Below are positions 36,368 to 43,797 of a DNA stretch of 64,000 nucleotides, one piece after another. Both the position numbers and the translations under genes were made by a program. The stretch is from Cupriavidus pauculus (lineage in GTDB: Bacteria > Pseudomonadota > Gammaproteobacteria > Burkholderiales > Burkholderiaceae): the NCBI RefSeq assembly GCF_008693385.1, contig NZ_CP044065.1:2852001-2916000 (forward strand), written 5' to 3'. The notes under the pieces are model-generated. The model made no database searches. It saw only the letters and a program-made list of their open reading frames with translations, and was not told the origin of the DNA. Each line of letters opens with the position of its first letter. Position 1 is the stretch's first letter.

Positions 36368-37117
36368 ATGAACGACGATCAACTGCTGCGCTACTCGCGC
36401 CATATCCTGCTGGACGAATTCGGTATCGAGGGCCAGGAACGCCTGCTGGCCGCGCACGCGCTCGTGATCGGCGCCGGCGGTCTCGGGGCCGCGGCCCTCC
36501 CCTACCTGGCCTCGGCCGGTGTGGGCCATATCACGATCGTCGATGACGACGACGTCGATCTGACCAACCTGCAGCGCCAGATCGTGCACACCACGGCAAA
36601 CGTCGGACGCCCGAAGGTGGAGTCGGCCCGCGAGGCGATGCTCCGCATCAATCCCGACCTCGATATCCAGCTCGTGCCAAGGCGCGTGAGCGACGCCGAG
36701 CTCGGCCCGCTCGTGGCACAGGCCGACGTGGTCCTCGACTGCACGGACAACTTCGTCACACGTCACGCGATCAACCGCGCCTGCGTCGCGCATCGCGTGC
36801 CGCTCGTCTCGGGCGCGGCGCTGCGCTTCGACGGGCAGGTCAGCGTGTACGACCTGCGCCAGCCGGACGCGCCGTGCTACGGATGCCTGTTTCCCCCGTC
36901 GGTACCGGCCCCGGAGGCCGCCTGCGCGTCGATGGGCGTATTTGCGCCGCTGGTCGGCATGGTAGGCACGGTGCAGGCGGCGGAAGCGCTGAAGCTGCTT
37001 TCCGGCGTCGGCAGGCCACTGGCCGCGCGGCTGCTGATGGTCAATGCGCTGACGATGGAATGGAACGAGATGCGGCTGGCGCGCGCGCCGGACTGCGAGA
37101 TCTGCGGGGGAGCGTAG
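36368..37117 (+). CDS. MoeB/ThiF-family adenylyltransferase
   Basis: The 249-aa E1-like enzyme activates the C-terminus of a sulfur-carrier protein (MoaD or ThiS). It shows RYSRHILLDEFGIEGQERL, the ATP-binding loop VIGAGGLGAAALPYLASAGVGHITIVDDDDVDLTNLQRQ, and DCTDNFVTRHAIN. Zinc-binding CxxC pairs are CYGC and, at the very end, CEIC. The usual catalytic Cys region reads PEAACASMGVFAPLVGMVG. No molybdenum or thiamine genes adjoin it, so MoeB versus ThiF is open; MoeB is the more common label at this locus. Confidence 0.9.
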   Translation: MNDDQLLRYSRHILLDEFGIEGQERLLAAHALVIGAGGLGAAALPYLASAGVGHITIVDDDDVDLTNLQRQIVHTTANVGRPKVESAREAMLRINPDLDIQLVPRRVSDAELGPLVAQADVVLDCTDNFVTRHAINRACVAHRVPLVSGAALRFDGQVSVYDLRQPDAPCYGCLFPPSVPAPEAACASMGVFAPLVGMVGTVQAAEALKLLSGVGRPLAARLLMVNALTMEWNEMRLARAPDCEICGGA

Positions 37118-37322
37118 GAGGGGGTCACCGGTACCGGGCACCCTGACGGCGGAGCAAACCGCGGGGCCCGATAAACCGATGACTGGATGAAGACAAGAAT
37201 CCGAATGAGAACGGTTATTGCCTCATCGCGCACAAAGCGGTGACGCCAGTCAGCGTCACGCGCCGTGCCGACCGCTGCCGGAAATCGCTTCAGCGGCTGG
37301 CGGTACGACCTTGGACCGGCGC

Positions 37323-37802
37323 TTATTGCTCGCCGGGCTCCATCTGCGATTGCAGATAGTTCTGCAGGCCAACCTTGTCGATCAGGTCGAGCTGCGTTTC
37401 CAGGTATTCGATGTGCTCTTCGGTATCCGTGAGGATATCGACGAGGATCTCGCGGCTGACGTAGTCGCCGACGGACTCGCAGTAGGCGATGCCTTCCTTG
37501 ACCGTGGCGTGGGCCGTCTGCTCCAGCTTCAGGTCGCACTTCAGCATTTCGGGCGTGTCTTCGCCGAGCAGCAGCTTGTGCAGATCCTGCAGGTTGGGCA
37601 GGCCGTCGAGCATCAGGATGCGGTCGATCAGGCGGTCGGCATGCTTCATTTCGCCGATCGATTCCTTGTACTCCACATCGCCGAGCTTCTTCAGGCCCCA
37701 GTGGCGGTACATGCGCGCGTGCAGGAAATACTGGTTGATCGCGGTCAGCTCGTTCTTGAGCTGCGCGTTCAGATGCTGGATGACCTTCTTGTCACCTTTC
37801 AT
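37323..37802 (-). CDS. bfr: Bacterioferritin
   Basis: This 159-aa subunit of the 24-mer heme-containing iron store has the ferroxidase ligands Glu18, Glu51 and His54, plus Glu127 and His130 in [11 protein letters not shown]. The heme ligand Met52 is in [13 protein letters not shown]. It is preceded on the same strand by the gene for the bacterioferritin-associated ferredoxin, which supplies electrons for iron release. The 205 bases between its stop and moeB hold no recognisable gene. Confidence 0.96.
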   Translation of the reverse strand: MKGDKKVIQHLNAQLKNELTAINQYFLHARMYRHWGLKKLGDVEYKESIGEMKHADRLIDRILMLDGLPNLQDLHKLLLGEDTPEMLKCDLKLEQTAHATVKEGIAYCESVGDYVSREILVDILTDTEEHIEYLETQLDLIDKVGLQNYLQSQMEPGEQ

Positions 37803-37846
37803 ACAGGGCTCCTAAGTGTGCAAGCGGGCCCGCAGTCGAAAATGCA

Positions 37847-37888
37847 AAAGCACAAAAGCGCGCCGCGGAGCATCTCCGCTGGCACGCC
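37847..37888 (-). terminator. Hairpin with T-rich tail between bfd and bfr
   Basis: On the minus strand a GC-rich stem (inner CGGAG-ATG-CTCCG, extended by GCG/CGC pairs) is followed by TTTTGTGCTTTT. It may terminate or attenuate bfd transcripts before bfr. Confidence 0.5.
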
Positions 37889-37930
37889 TCACACTACAAG
37901 CAAATTCAGATGACGCAGCGTGGTCAGAAC

Positions 37931-38239
37931 TTAAGCAACGAGCTCTGTACGCTGATCGTTCGCGACTGCCGGGTCCCGAGCGTCCATTATCGCACGTGGG
38001 GCAGCAGCCGAACAGGAAGAAATCTCCACAATCTGGATCGTGGAGATAGTGGGAGCGGGCGACATATTGCGAACCGCGGCCACGCCTTCGGCGAGGACCT
38101 CCTTCGCGCAGTCGGTGCAACGTCCGCAGCAAGTGCCAACGCCAAGCGTCTCGGCCAGCTCATCCATGGTCGAAACGCCAAGATGGGCAGCGCCGTGAAT
38201 CTCGTGATCGGTGACCTGATTGCAGATGCAGACGTACAC
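37931..38239 (-). CDS. bfd: Bacterioferritin-associated ferredoxin [2Fe-2S], C-terminally extended
   Basis: Bfd binds bacterioferritin and passes electrons to reduce its stored iron. The cluster ligands are Cys4 and Cys6 (MYVCIC) with Cys38 and Cys41 in GTCCGRCTDC. The BFD domain ends near residue 55. A further tail of about 45 residues (to 102 aa in total) has no match I recognise; the E. coli protein is only 64 aa. The gene sits upstream of bfr, with a Fur-like box before it. Confidence 0.92.
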   Translation of the reverse strand: MYVCICNQVTDHEIHGAAHLGVSTMDELAETLGVGTCCGRCTDCAKEVLAEGVAAVRNMSPAPTISTIQIVEISSCSAAAPRAIMDARDPAVANDQRTELVA

Positions 38240-38306
38240 AACTTACTCCTCGGGGGCTTGCGCGACACCGGCATGTCGGCGCGTTTGAGGAAGATTAACA
38301 GAGATC

Positions 38307-38325
38307 GAAAATGATAACAATTCCC
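38307..38325. promoter_or_regulatory. Candidate Fur box upstream of bfd
   Basis: GAAAATGATAACAATTCCC matches the 19-bp Fur consensus (GATAATGATAATCATTATC) at 13 positions, including the AATGATAA core. It is 68 bases before the bfd start, where iron-dependent repression would be expected. Confidence 0.62.
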
Positions 38326-38345
38326 ATTAAACACCCATGGTTTAT

Positions 38346-38395
38346 CCGCGCAACAGAGCGCGGAAGCCGTCACTTCCGGTCAGGAAAGTGACGGC
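38346..38395. repeat. Two adjacent strong hairpins downstream of ptsI
   Basis: CCGCGC-N6-GCGCGG (38346-38363) is followed two bases later by GCCGTCACTT-N10-AAGTGACGGC (38366-38395). No T-run follows on either strand. They lie between the ptsI stop and the Fur-like box, and may mark the 3' end of the pts transcript. Confidence 0.6.
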
Positions 38396-38431
38396 GAGTC
38401 CATCACATCAAGGTGAATAACCCTGAAGATT

Positions 38432-40192
38432 TCAGGGTTGTGTGACGCGCTGCAACGCGGCGCTGAGCTCGTCCGGCTCGTACGAGGCAAGCACCTGGTC
38501 GACGAGCGGACCGAGCCGTTCGCAGTCGGCATGGATGACCTCCTGCTTGACGCGAAGCAGCTGCGACGGGTGCATCGAGAACTCGCGCAGGCCCATGCCC
38601 AGCAGCAGCCGCGTCATCGCGGGGTCGCCGGCCATTTCGCCGCACACCGCCACCGGCACGCCGGCACGGTTGGCTTCGCGAATGGTGCGGGCCACCAGCT
38701 GCAGCACCGCCGGATGGCACGGATCGTAGAGGTGCGCGACGGCGTTGTCGGCCCGGTCGATCGCCAGCGTGTACTGGATCAGGTCGTTGGTGCCGATGGA
38801 CAGGAAGTCCATGCGGCGCAGGAACAGCGGCAGCAGCAGCACGGCCGCGGGAATCTCGATCATCGCGCCGACCTTGACGCCCGGGTCGTACGGCAGCCCC
38901 CGCTCGTCGAGCTGGCGCTTGGCCTGCTCGATCAGGTCCAGCGTCTGGGTGATCTCGCTCGCATGCGCGAGCATCGGGATGAGCAGGCGCACAGGGCCAA
39001 ACGCCGACGCGCGCAGCAGCGCGCGCAACTGCGTCAGGAACATCGCCGGCTCGGACAGCGACCAGCGAATCGCGCGCAGGCCCAGCGCCGGGTTCGGCGC
39101 GGTCTCGAAATCGTCGTTGCGGGAATCCAGCGGCTTGTCGGCGCCGATATCGATCGTGCGGATCGTCACGGGCAGGCCGTGCATCGCCTCCACGGCGCCG
39201 CGATAGGCCGCGAACTGCTCGTCCTCGCCGGGCAACTCGTCGCGGCGGTTCATGAACAGGAATTCGGAACGGAACAGGCCCACGCCGACGGCGCCGGCCG
39301 AGAGCGCGGCGCCCGCATCCTCGGCCATCTCGATGTTGGCGAGCAGTTCGATCTCGAGCCCGTCGAGCGTGACGGCGGGCGTATGCCGCAGCCGCTGCAG
39401 GCGCTTCTTCTCCAGCGCGCGCTCGCTCTGGCGATGGCGGTATTCCTCGAGGATGATCGGCGACGGATCGACGATCACGAGACCCGCGTCGCCGTCGATG
39501 ATGATCCAGTCGTCCTGGCGGATCAGCTCGCTGGCGCTCTTGACGCCCACGGCGGCCGGAATGTCGAGGCTGCGCGCGACGATCGCGGTATGCGAGGTCC
39601 GGCCGCCGAGGTCCGTGACAAAGCCGTGGAAGACGGTATGGCGGAACTGCAGCATGTCCGCCGGGGAGATATCGTGCGCGACCACGATCACGCCCGGCGC
39701 GGGTTCGCCATCCGGGGCGAGCGCGGGAACGGGCGCCGGTGCGAGCACAGGCGCGCCGGCCAGCACCTTGAGAATCCGCTCGACGACCTGCTCGATATCG
39801 GCCTTGCGCTCGCGCAGGTACTCGTCCTCGATCTCGTCGAACTGGCGCATCAGCTCCTCGAGCCGCGTCGTCAGCGCCCATTCCGCGTTGTAGCGGCGGT
39901 TGCGGATCAGGGCCTCGGGCTCCTCGGACAACGCCTCGTCGTCGAGGATCATCGCGTGCACGTCGAGGAATGCGCCCATTTCCTCCGGCGCGTCGCGCGG
40001 CAGGTCCCGCTTCAGCGTGACCAGTTCCGCGCGCACCGCGGCCCGCGCATCGCGCAATCGCCCGACCTCCGCTTCGATCCGGTCTTCATCGACCAGATAG
40101 TGCGAGACGTCGAGCGCCGCGGGCGCGACAAGGTGGGCGCGCCCGATGGCGACGCCACGCGAAACCGGAATGCCGTGCAAGGCAAAGGGCAT
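38432..40192 (-). CDS. ptsI: PTS enzyme I (phosphoenolpyruvate-protein phosphotransferase)
   Basis: Enzyme I takes phosphate from phosphoenolpyruvate and passes it to HPr. The 586-aa protein has the phospho-His motif GGRTSHTAIVARSL, the PEP-binding EFLFMNR and DIGADKP regions, and the C-terminal Cys motif VAVCGEMAGDP. A 20-residue Pro/Ala insert (APVLAPAPVPALAPDGEPAP) precedes the phospho-His domain core. With manX-type EIIA and HPr genes upstream but no sugar permease nearby, the system is probably regulatory. Confidence 0.96.
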   Translation of the reverse strand: MPFALHGIPVSRGVAIGRAHLVAPAALDVSHYLVDEDRIEAEVGRLRDARAAVRAELVTLKRDLPRDAPEEMGAFLDVHAMILDDEALSEEPEALIRNRRYNAEWALTTRLEELMRQFDEIEDEYLRERKADIEQVVERILKVLAGAPVLAPAPVPALAPDGEPAPGVIVVAHDISPADMLQFRHTVFHGFVTDLGGRTSHTAIVARSLDIPAAVGVKSASELIRQDDWIIIDGDAGLVIVDPSPIILEEYRHRQSERALEKKRLQRLRHTPAVTLDGLEIELLANIEMAEDAGAALSAGAVGVGLFRSEFLFMNRRDELPGEDEQFAAYRGAVEAMHGLPVTIRTIDIGADKPLDSRNDDFETAPNPALGLRAIRWSLSEPAMFLTQLRALLRASAFGPVRLLIPMLAHASEITQTLDLIEQAKRQLDERGLPYDPGVKVGAMIEIPAAVLLLPLFLRRMDFLSIGTNDLIQYTLAIDRADNAVAHLYDPCHPAVLQLVARTIREANRAGVPVAVCGEMAGDPAMTRLLLGMGLREFSMHPSQLLRVKQEVIHADCERLGPLVDQVLASYEPDELSAALQRVTQP

Positions 40193-40251
40193 GAACCGCT
40201 CCGATCGGGAACGTTGAAGAAAGCGCTGGATACGCGCGTCGATGACGCGCG

Positions 40252-40521
40252 TTATTCTCCCTCGCCGAACCGATTGGCGATCAGCGCCAGCAGCGCGTCC
40301 ATCGCCTCCTGCTCGTCGGGGCCGTCGGTCTCCAGCGTCACCGTCGAACCGATTCCGGCCGCAAGCATCATCACCCCCATGATGCTTTTGGCATCGACCT
40401 GCCGCCCGTTGCGGGACATCTTGACCTGACTCGAGAACTTTCCGGCGAGTTGGGTCAGCTTGGCCGAGGCCCGGGCGTGCAGCCCGAGCTTATTGATGAT
40501 GGTGGTGTCCCTCTGCAGCAT
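40252..40521 (-). CDS. ptsH: HPr phosphocarrier protein
   Basis: This 89-aa phosphocarrier lies between enzyme I and EIIA proteins. His15 is in NKLGLHARASAKL and the regulatory Ser46 in AKSIMGVMML. The ATG at 40521 lies inside the 3' end of the upstream EIIA gene, so the two coding regions overlap by 32 bases in different frames. ptsI follows after 59 bases. Confidence 0.95.
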   Translation of the reverse strand: MLQRDTTIINKLGLHARASAKLTQLAGKFSSQVKMSRNGRQVDAKSIMGVMMLAAGIGSTVTLETDGPDEQEAMDALLALIANRFGEGE

Positions 40522-40945
40522 ATTTATCGGGGTGGTTGGCTTGTTGGTTCTGAACGGTGGTGGCGCCGACCTGCAGCACGCCCTGCGCGCCGCCGGCCAA
40601 GGCCTTGGTCGCCAGCTGGTCGAGTTTCTCCGCGCGATAGCAGATGGCACGGACCAGCATGGGCAGATTGACGCCGGCCAGCACTTTGACGCGGCCGGGC
40701 TCGGCAAGGCGCGCCGCGATGTTCGCGGGCGTCGCGCCGAAGATATCGGTCAGGACGAGCGCGCCGTTGTCCTCGCAGAGCGCGGCCAGGCGTCGTCGCG
40801 CCTCGGCCAGCACGGCTGCGGGATCGGCGTCGGGAGCGACGTCGATGGCCTCGAGCTGCGGAGGCTGGCCGCAGTAGACGTGGGCAGCGCAATCGCGCAG
40901 CGCCGAAGCCAGCGGTGCATGCGCGATGATGAGAATTCCTGCCAT
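40490..40945 (-). CDS. PTS EIIA component, mannose/fructose family
   Basis: This 151-aa EIIA of the ManX type has its phosphorylatable His9 in MAGILIIAHAPLASAL. The segment LTDIFGATPANIAARL is typical of the EIIA-Man fold. It lacks the EIIB fusion of E. coli ManX. No EIIB, EIIC or EIID genes are nearby, so a regulatory role is likely, as in other betaproteobacteria. The protein ends in EGHHHHQ, coded by DNA that also serves as ptsH start sequence. Confidence 0.9.
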   Translation of the reverse strand: MAGILIIAHAPLASALRDCAAHVYCGQPPQLEAIDVAPDADPAAVLAEARRRLAALCEDNGALVLTDIFGATPANIAARLAEPGRVKVLAGVNLPMLVRAICYRAEKLDQLATKALAGGAQGVLQVGATTVQNQQANHPDKYAAEGHHHHQ

Positions 40946-41056
40946 GGTGGTGAGCGCGTTGGGATGCTCGAATTGTAGCAGGCACCCCTTCGGGCCAATC
41001 CGCTTATCCTGCCGACGGGTGCCCGCGCCCGCCAATTAGGCCGGCGCTGTGGCGCG

Positions 41057-42013
41057 CTAGCGTCGGTCCGTCTCCGCGACAGCTGCTTCCAGCGCGTCGA
41101 TAAACATGCCCGCTACGTCGAAACCGGTCTGCTGCGTAATTTCCTGGAAACACGTCGGGCTCGTCACATTGACCTCGGTCAGGTAGTCGCCGATCACGTC
41201 CAGGCCCACCAGCAGCAGGCCCTGCTCCCACAGCCCAGGCGCCAGCGTTTCCGCGATCTCGCGGTCCCGTGCGCTGAGCTCCTGCGCGCGGCCGAGGCCG
41301 CCGGCGGCCAGGTTGCCGCGAATCTCGCTGCCCTGCGGAATGCGCGCGAGCGAGTACGGCACGGGCTTGCCGCCGATCAGCAGGATGCGCTTGTCGCCTT
41401 CCTTGATGGCCGGGATAAAGCGTTGCACCATCAGGGTGCGCGCCCCGTTTTCGCCGAGGGTCTCGACGATGGAGCCGAGGTTCATGCCGTCGGGGCCCAC
41501 GCGAAAAATACCCATGCCGCCCATGCCGTCGAGCGGCTTGACGATGATGTCGCCGTGCTCGGCATGGAACGCGCGGATGCGGTCGGCATCGCGCGTGACC
41601 AGCGTCGGCGTGACGAACTGCGGGTAGCGGCCGATGGCCAGCTTCTCCGAATGGTCGCGGATGGCGCGCGGCTTGTTGAAGATGCGCGCGCCCTGCGCTT
41701 CCGCCAGTTCCAGCATCCACGTGCTGGTCACGTATTCCATGTCGAACGGCGGGTCCTTGCGCATGAGCACCGCGTCGAACGCCGCGAGCGGCTGCCGTGC
41801 CGGCTCGCCAAGGCGGAACCAGTCATGCGCGTCGTCGCGGATGTCGAGCGGACGCACGGTGGCCTCGACCACGTTGTCCGCGAGCGAAAGCTGCGACTGC
41901 AGGCAGAAGAACAGCTCGTGCCCGCGGGACGCCGCCTTGGTCATCATCGCGTAGGTGGAGTCCTTGTACGTCTTGAAGGTCTCGAGCGGATCGGTGATGA
42001 AGAGAATGCGCAT
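41057..42013 (-). CDS. gshB: Glutathione synthetase
   Basis: GshB adds glycine to gamma-glutamylcysteine. The 318-aa ATP-grasp enzyme shows MRILFITDPLETFKTYKDST, MRKDPPFDMEYV, the glycine-rich loop VKPLDGMGGMGIFRV, and LVGLDVIGDYLTEVNVTSPT. It lies 32 bases downstream of gshA on the same strand, so both glutathione steps are probably expressed together. The gene order gshA-gshB-EIIA-ptsH-ptsI is seen in related betaproteobacteria. Confidence 0.97.
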   Translation of the reverse strand: MRILFITDPLETFKTYKDSTYAMMTKAASRGHELFFCLQSQLSLADNVVEATVRPLDIRDDAHDWFRLGEPARQPLAAFDAVLMRKDPPFDMEYVTSTWMLELAEAQGARIFNKPRAIRDHSEKLAIGRYPQFVTPTLVTRDADRIRAFHAEHGDIIVKPLDGMGGMGIFRVGPDGMNLGSIVETLGENGARTLMVQRFIPAIKEGDKRILLIGGKPVPYSLARIPQGSEIRGNLAAGGLGRAQELSARDREIAETLAPGLWEQGLLLVGLDVIGDYLTEVNVTSPTCFQEITQQTGFDVAGMFIDALEAAVAETDRR

Positions 42014-42045
42014 GGATGTCCGAGGCTGGAATCAGGAGATCAGAA

Positions 42046-43347
42046 TCAGAGGATCGGGTTCGGGTCGGTCTTCTCGAGCTCGATCGACGCGGCCAGCAGC
42101 GCGAGGCGCGCCACCACGCCATACATATAGAAGCGGTTCGGCACGGCCGCGCCCGGCTTGGCGTGGCTGTCCGGAATCCCGTTCGGCGCGAAGGCCAGCG
42201 GCACGAAGTGCATGCCCGGCGCGTTGAGGTTCTCGTCGTTGCCGCGGCCCGTGTGCACGCGGTAGAAGCCACCGACCACATAGCGGTCGATCATGTAGAC
42301 CACCGGCTCGGCCACGGCCTCGTTGACCTTCTCGAACGTGTGCACGCCTTCCTGGATGATGACGTCGGAGACCTCGAGGCCTTCCTTGACGACGCTCATC
42401 TTGTTGCGTTCCTTGCGGTTCAGGCCCTTGACCTCGGACGGATCGCGCACGGTCATGATGCCCATGCCGTAGGTACCGGCGTCGGCCTTGACCACGACAT
42501 ACGGCGTTTCCTTGATGCCGTACTCGCGATACTTCTTCGCGATCTTCTTGAGCACGCCTTCCACCGCGTCCGCCAGTTCTTCCTCGCCCACGCGTTCGTG
42601 GAAGTCCACGCCCGACGTGCGCGCAAAGTACGGATTGACCATCCACGGGTCGATGTCGATCAGGCGCGCGAACTTCTTGGCCACCTCGTCATAGGCGGCA
42701 AAGTGGCTGCTCTTGCGGCGCGTGGACCAGCCAGCGTGCAGCGGCGGCAGCAGGTACTGCTCGTTGATGTTCTCGAGCACGGGCGGCACACCGGCCGACA
42801 GGTCATTGTTCAGCAGGATCGAGCAGGGGTCGAAGTTCTCGAGACCCAGGCGGCGGCCCTTGGTGCCCAGCCGCGTCAGCGGCTCGACCACGAGCGTCTG
42901 CCCGTCCGGCAGCTCGATCGGGGTCGGTTCGGTGATGTCCTCCGAAAGCGAGCCAAGCCGCACGTTGAGACCAGCCTGACGCATGATGAGCGACAATCGC
43001 GCCACGTTCTGCAGATAGAACATGTTGCGCGTATGGCGCTCGGGGATCAGCAGCAGGTTCTTGGCGTCCGGGCAAATCTTCTCGATCGCGGCCATCGCGG
43101 CCTGGACGGCCAGCGGCAGCATTTCCGGGGCGAGGTTGTTGAAACCGCCCGGGAACAGGTTCGTATCGACCGGCGCCAGCTTGAAACCGGCATTGCGCAG
43201 GTCCACCGAACAGTAGAACGGAGGCGTATGTTCCTGCCATTCCAGCCTGAACCAGCGCTCGATGGACGGTGTGGCGTCCAGTATCTTCTTTTCCAGTTCG
43301 AGCAGTGGACCGTTCAGAGCGGTGATGAGATGCGGGACCATATCCAT
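42046..43347 (-). CDS. gshA: Glutamate-cysteine ligase, proteobacterial GshA of the ATP-grasp-like type
   Basis: This 433-aa enzyme makes gamma-glutamylcysteine. It is unlike E. coli GshA and belongs to the separate type found in betaproteobacteria and some others. Recognisable stretches are PPFYCSVDLRNAGFKLAPVDTNLFPGGFNNL, VPPVLENINEQYLLPPLHAGWSTRRKSSHF, and YVVVKADAGTYGMGIMTV. A second in-frame ATG two codons in is possible. The 450-base region before it holds a palindrome and a candidate small RNA or attenuator. Confidence 0.93.
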   Translation of the reverse strand: MDMVPHLITALNGPLLELEKKILDATPSIERWFRLEWQEHTPPFYCSVDLRNAGFKLAPVDTNLFPGGFNNLAPEMLPLAVQAAMAAIEKICPDAKNLLLIPERHTRNMFYLQNVARLSLIMRQAGLNVRLGSLSEDITEPTPIELPDGQTLVVEPLTRLGTKGRRLGLENFDPCSILLNNDLSAGVPPVLENINEQYLLPPLHAGWSTRRKSSHFAAYDEVAKKFARLIDIDPWMVNPYFARTSGVDFHERVGEEELADAVEGVLKKIAKKYREYGIKETPYVVVKADAGTYGMGIMTVRDPSEVKGLNRKERNKMSVVKEGLEVSDVIIQEGVHTFEKVNEAVAEPVVYMIDRYVVGGFYRVHTGRGNDENLNAPGMHFVPLAFAPNGIPDSHAKPGAAVPNRFYMYGVVARLALLAASIELEKTDPNPIL

Positions 43348-43414
43348 CCTAATTGATCGTCTTTATTGTCCGCCCCGATTGTAGAGGAACGGCCAATAGC
43401 CTGCAGGCATGGTT

Positions 43415-43430
43415 CGCATAACATTATGCG
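43415..43430. repeat. 16-bp perfect palindrome upstream of gshA
   Basis: CGCATAACATTATGCG (7-2-7) lies 68-83 bases before the gshA start. A TACAAT -10-like hexamer lies between them (43383-43378, minus strand). It may be an operator for gshA. Confidence 0.55.
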
Positions 43431-43517
43431 CAGGCTGGTGAATGCAGCCCATGTGGGGACGATCGGGCGGATTTCAAACGGACGAGCGAAGCCGAAAGAT
43501 CGGCGACAGCTTGGACG

Positions 43518-43598
43518 AAAAAAAAGCGCGGCGGGAGCCGCGCTTTGAAATGGCCTGACAGATACGGGGAGCGTTCTGCAGGTGGAGGAAACTGCCTC
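43518..43598 (-). ncRNA. Candidate small RNA (or gshA leader with attenuator)
   Basis: On the minus strand a transcript starting near 43598 would be about 80 nt. It would contain a small hairpin GCAG-N10-CTGC whose loop carries CCUCC (43578-43595), then end at a strong hairpin AAAGCGCGGC/GCCGCGCTTT followed by eight or more T (43545-43518). No reading frame of note is present. It could be a free small RNA lying between amtB and gshA, or an untranslated leader for gshA that is cut short by the terminator. Confidence 0.4.
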
Positions 43599-43604
43599 AC
43601 TGGC

Positions 43605-43633
43605 ACTGTATGTGCGCTACCACTTAAAGACAA
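43605..43633 (-). promoter_or_regulatory. Candidate promoter of the small RNA
   Basis: TTGTCT (43633-43628), a 17-base spacer and TACAGT (43610-43605) on the minus strand. Each hexamer matches the sigma-70 consensus at four positions. Confidence 0.4.
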
Positions 43634-43713
43634 TTGAGACTTTTTAAGATCGGAGTTAAGCACTCTGCGAAAACTGCTCCGATCCGTTGCCGCGCCTCGC
43701 GTGGGGCGGCGCA

Positions 43714-43744
43714 GAAAAGAAAAAGCCCGGCACAAGGCCGGGCA
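43714..43744 (-). terminator. Intrinsic terminator after amtB
   Basis: The GCCCGGC/GCCGGGC stem with a 5-base loop, read on the minus strand, is followed by a T-rich tail (TTTTTCTTTTC). It ends the glnK-amtB transcript 54 bases after the amtB stop. Confidence 0.8.
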
Positions 43745-43797
43745 AAACTCCTGAGAGAAGATTCCCAATCAGCTCTCCAGCACAACACTTTTGTGGA

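Noticed and set aside
37128..37137. CCGGTACCGG palindrome after the moeB-like gene as a terminator or operator
   Set aside because: It is a self-complementary restriction-type sequence with no loop, T-run or promoter nearby.
38346..38395. Tandem hairpins downstream of ptsI as a second ANTAR two-hexaloop element
   Set aside because: The six-base loop reads AACAGA on one strand and TCTGTT on the other, so the A1/G4 rule fails. The second loop has ten bases, and no terminator follows.
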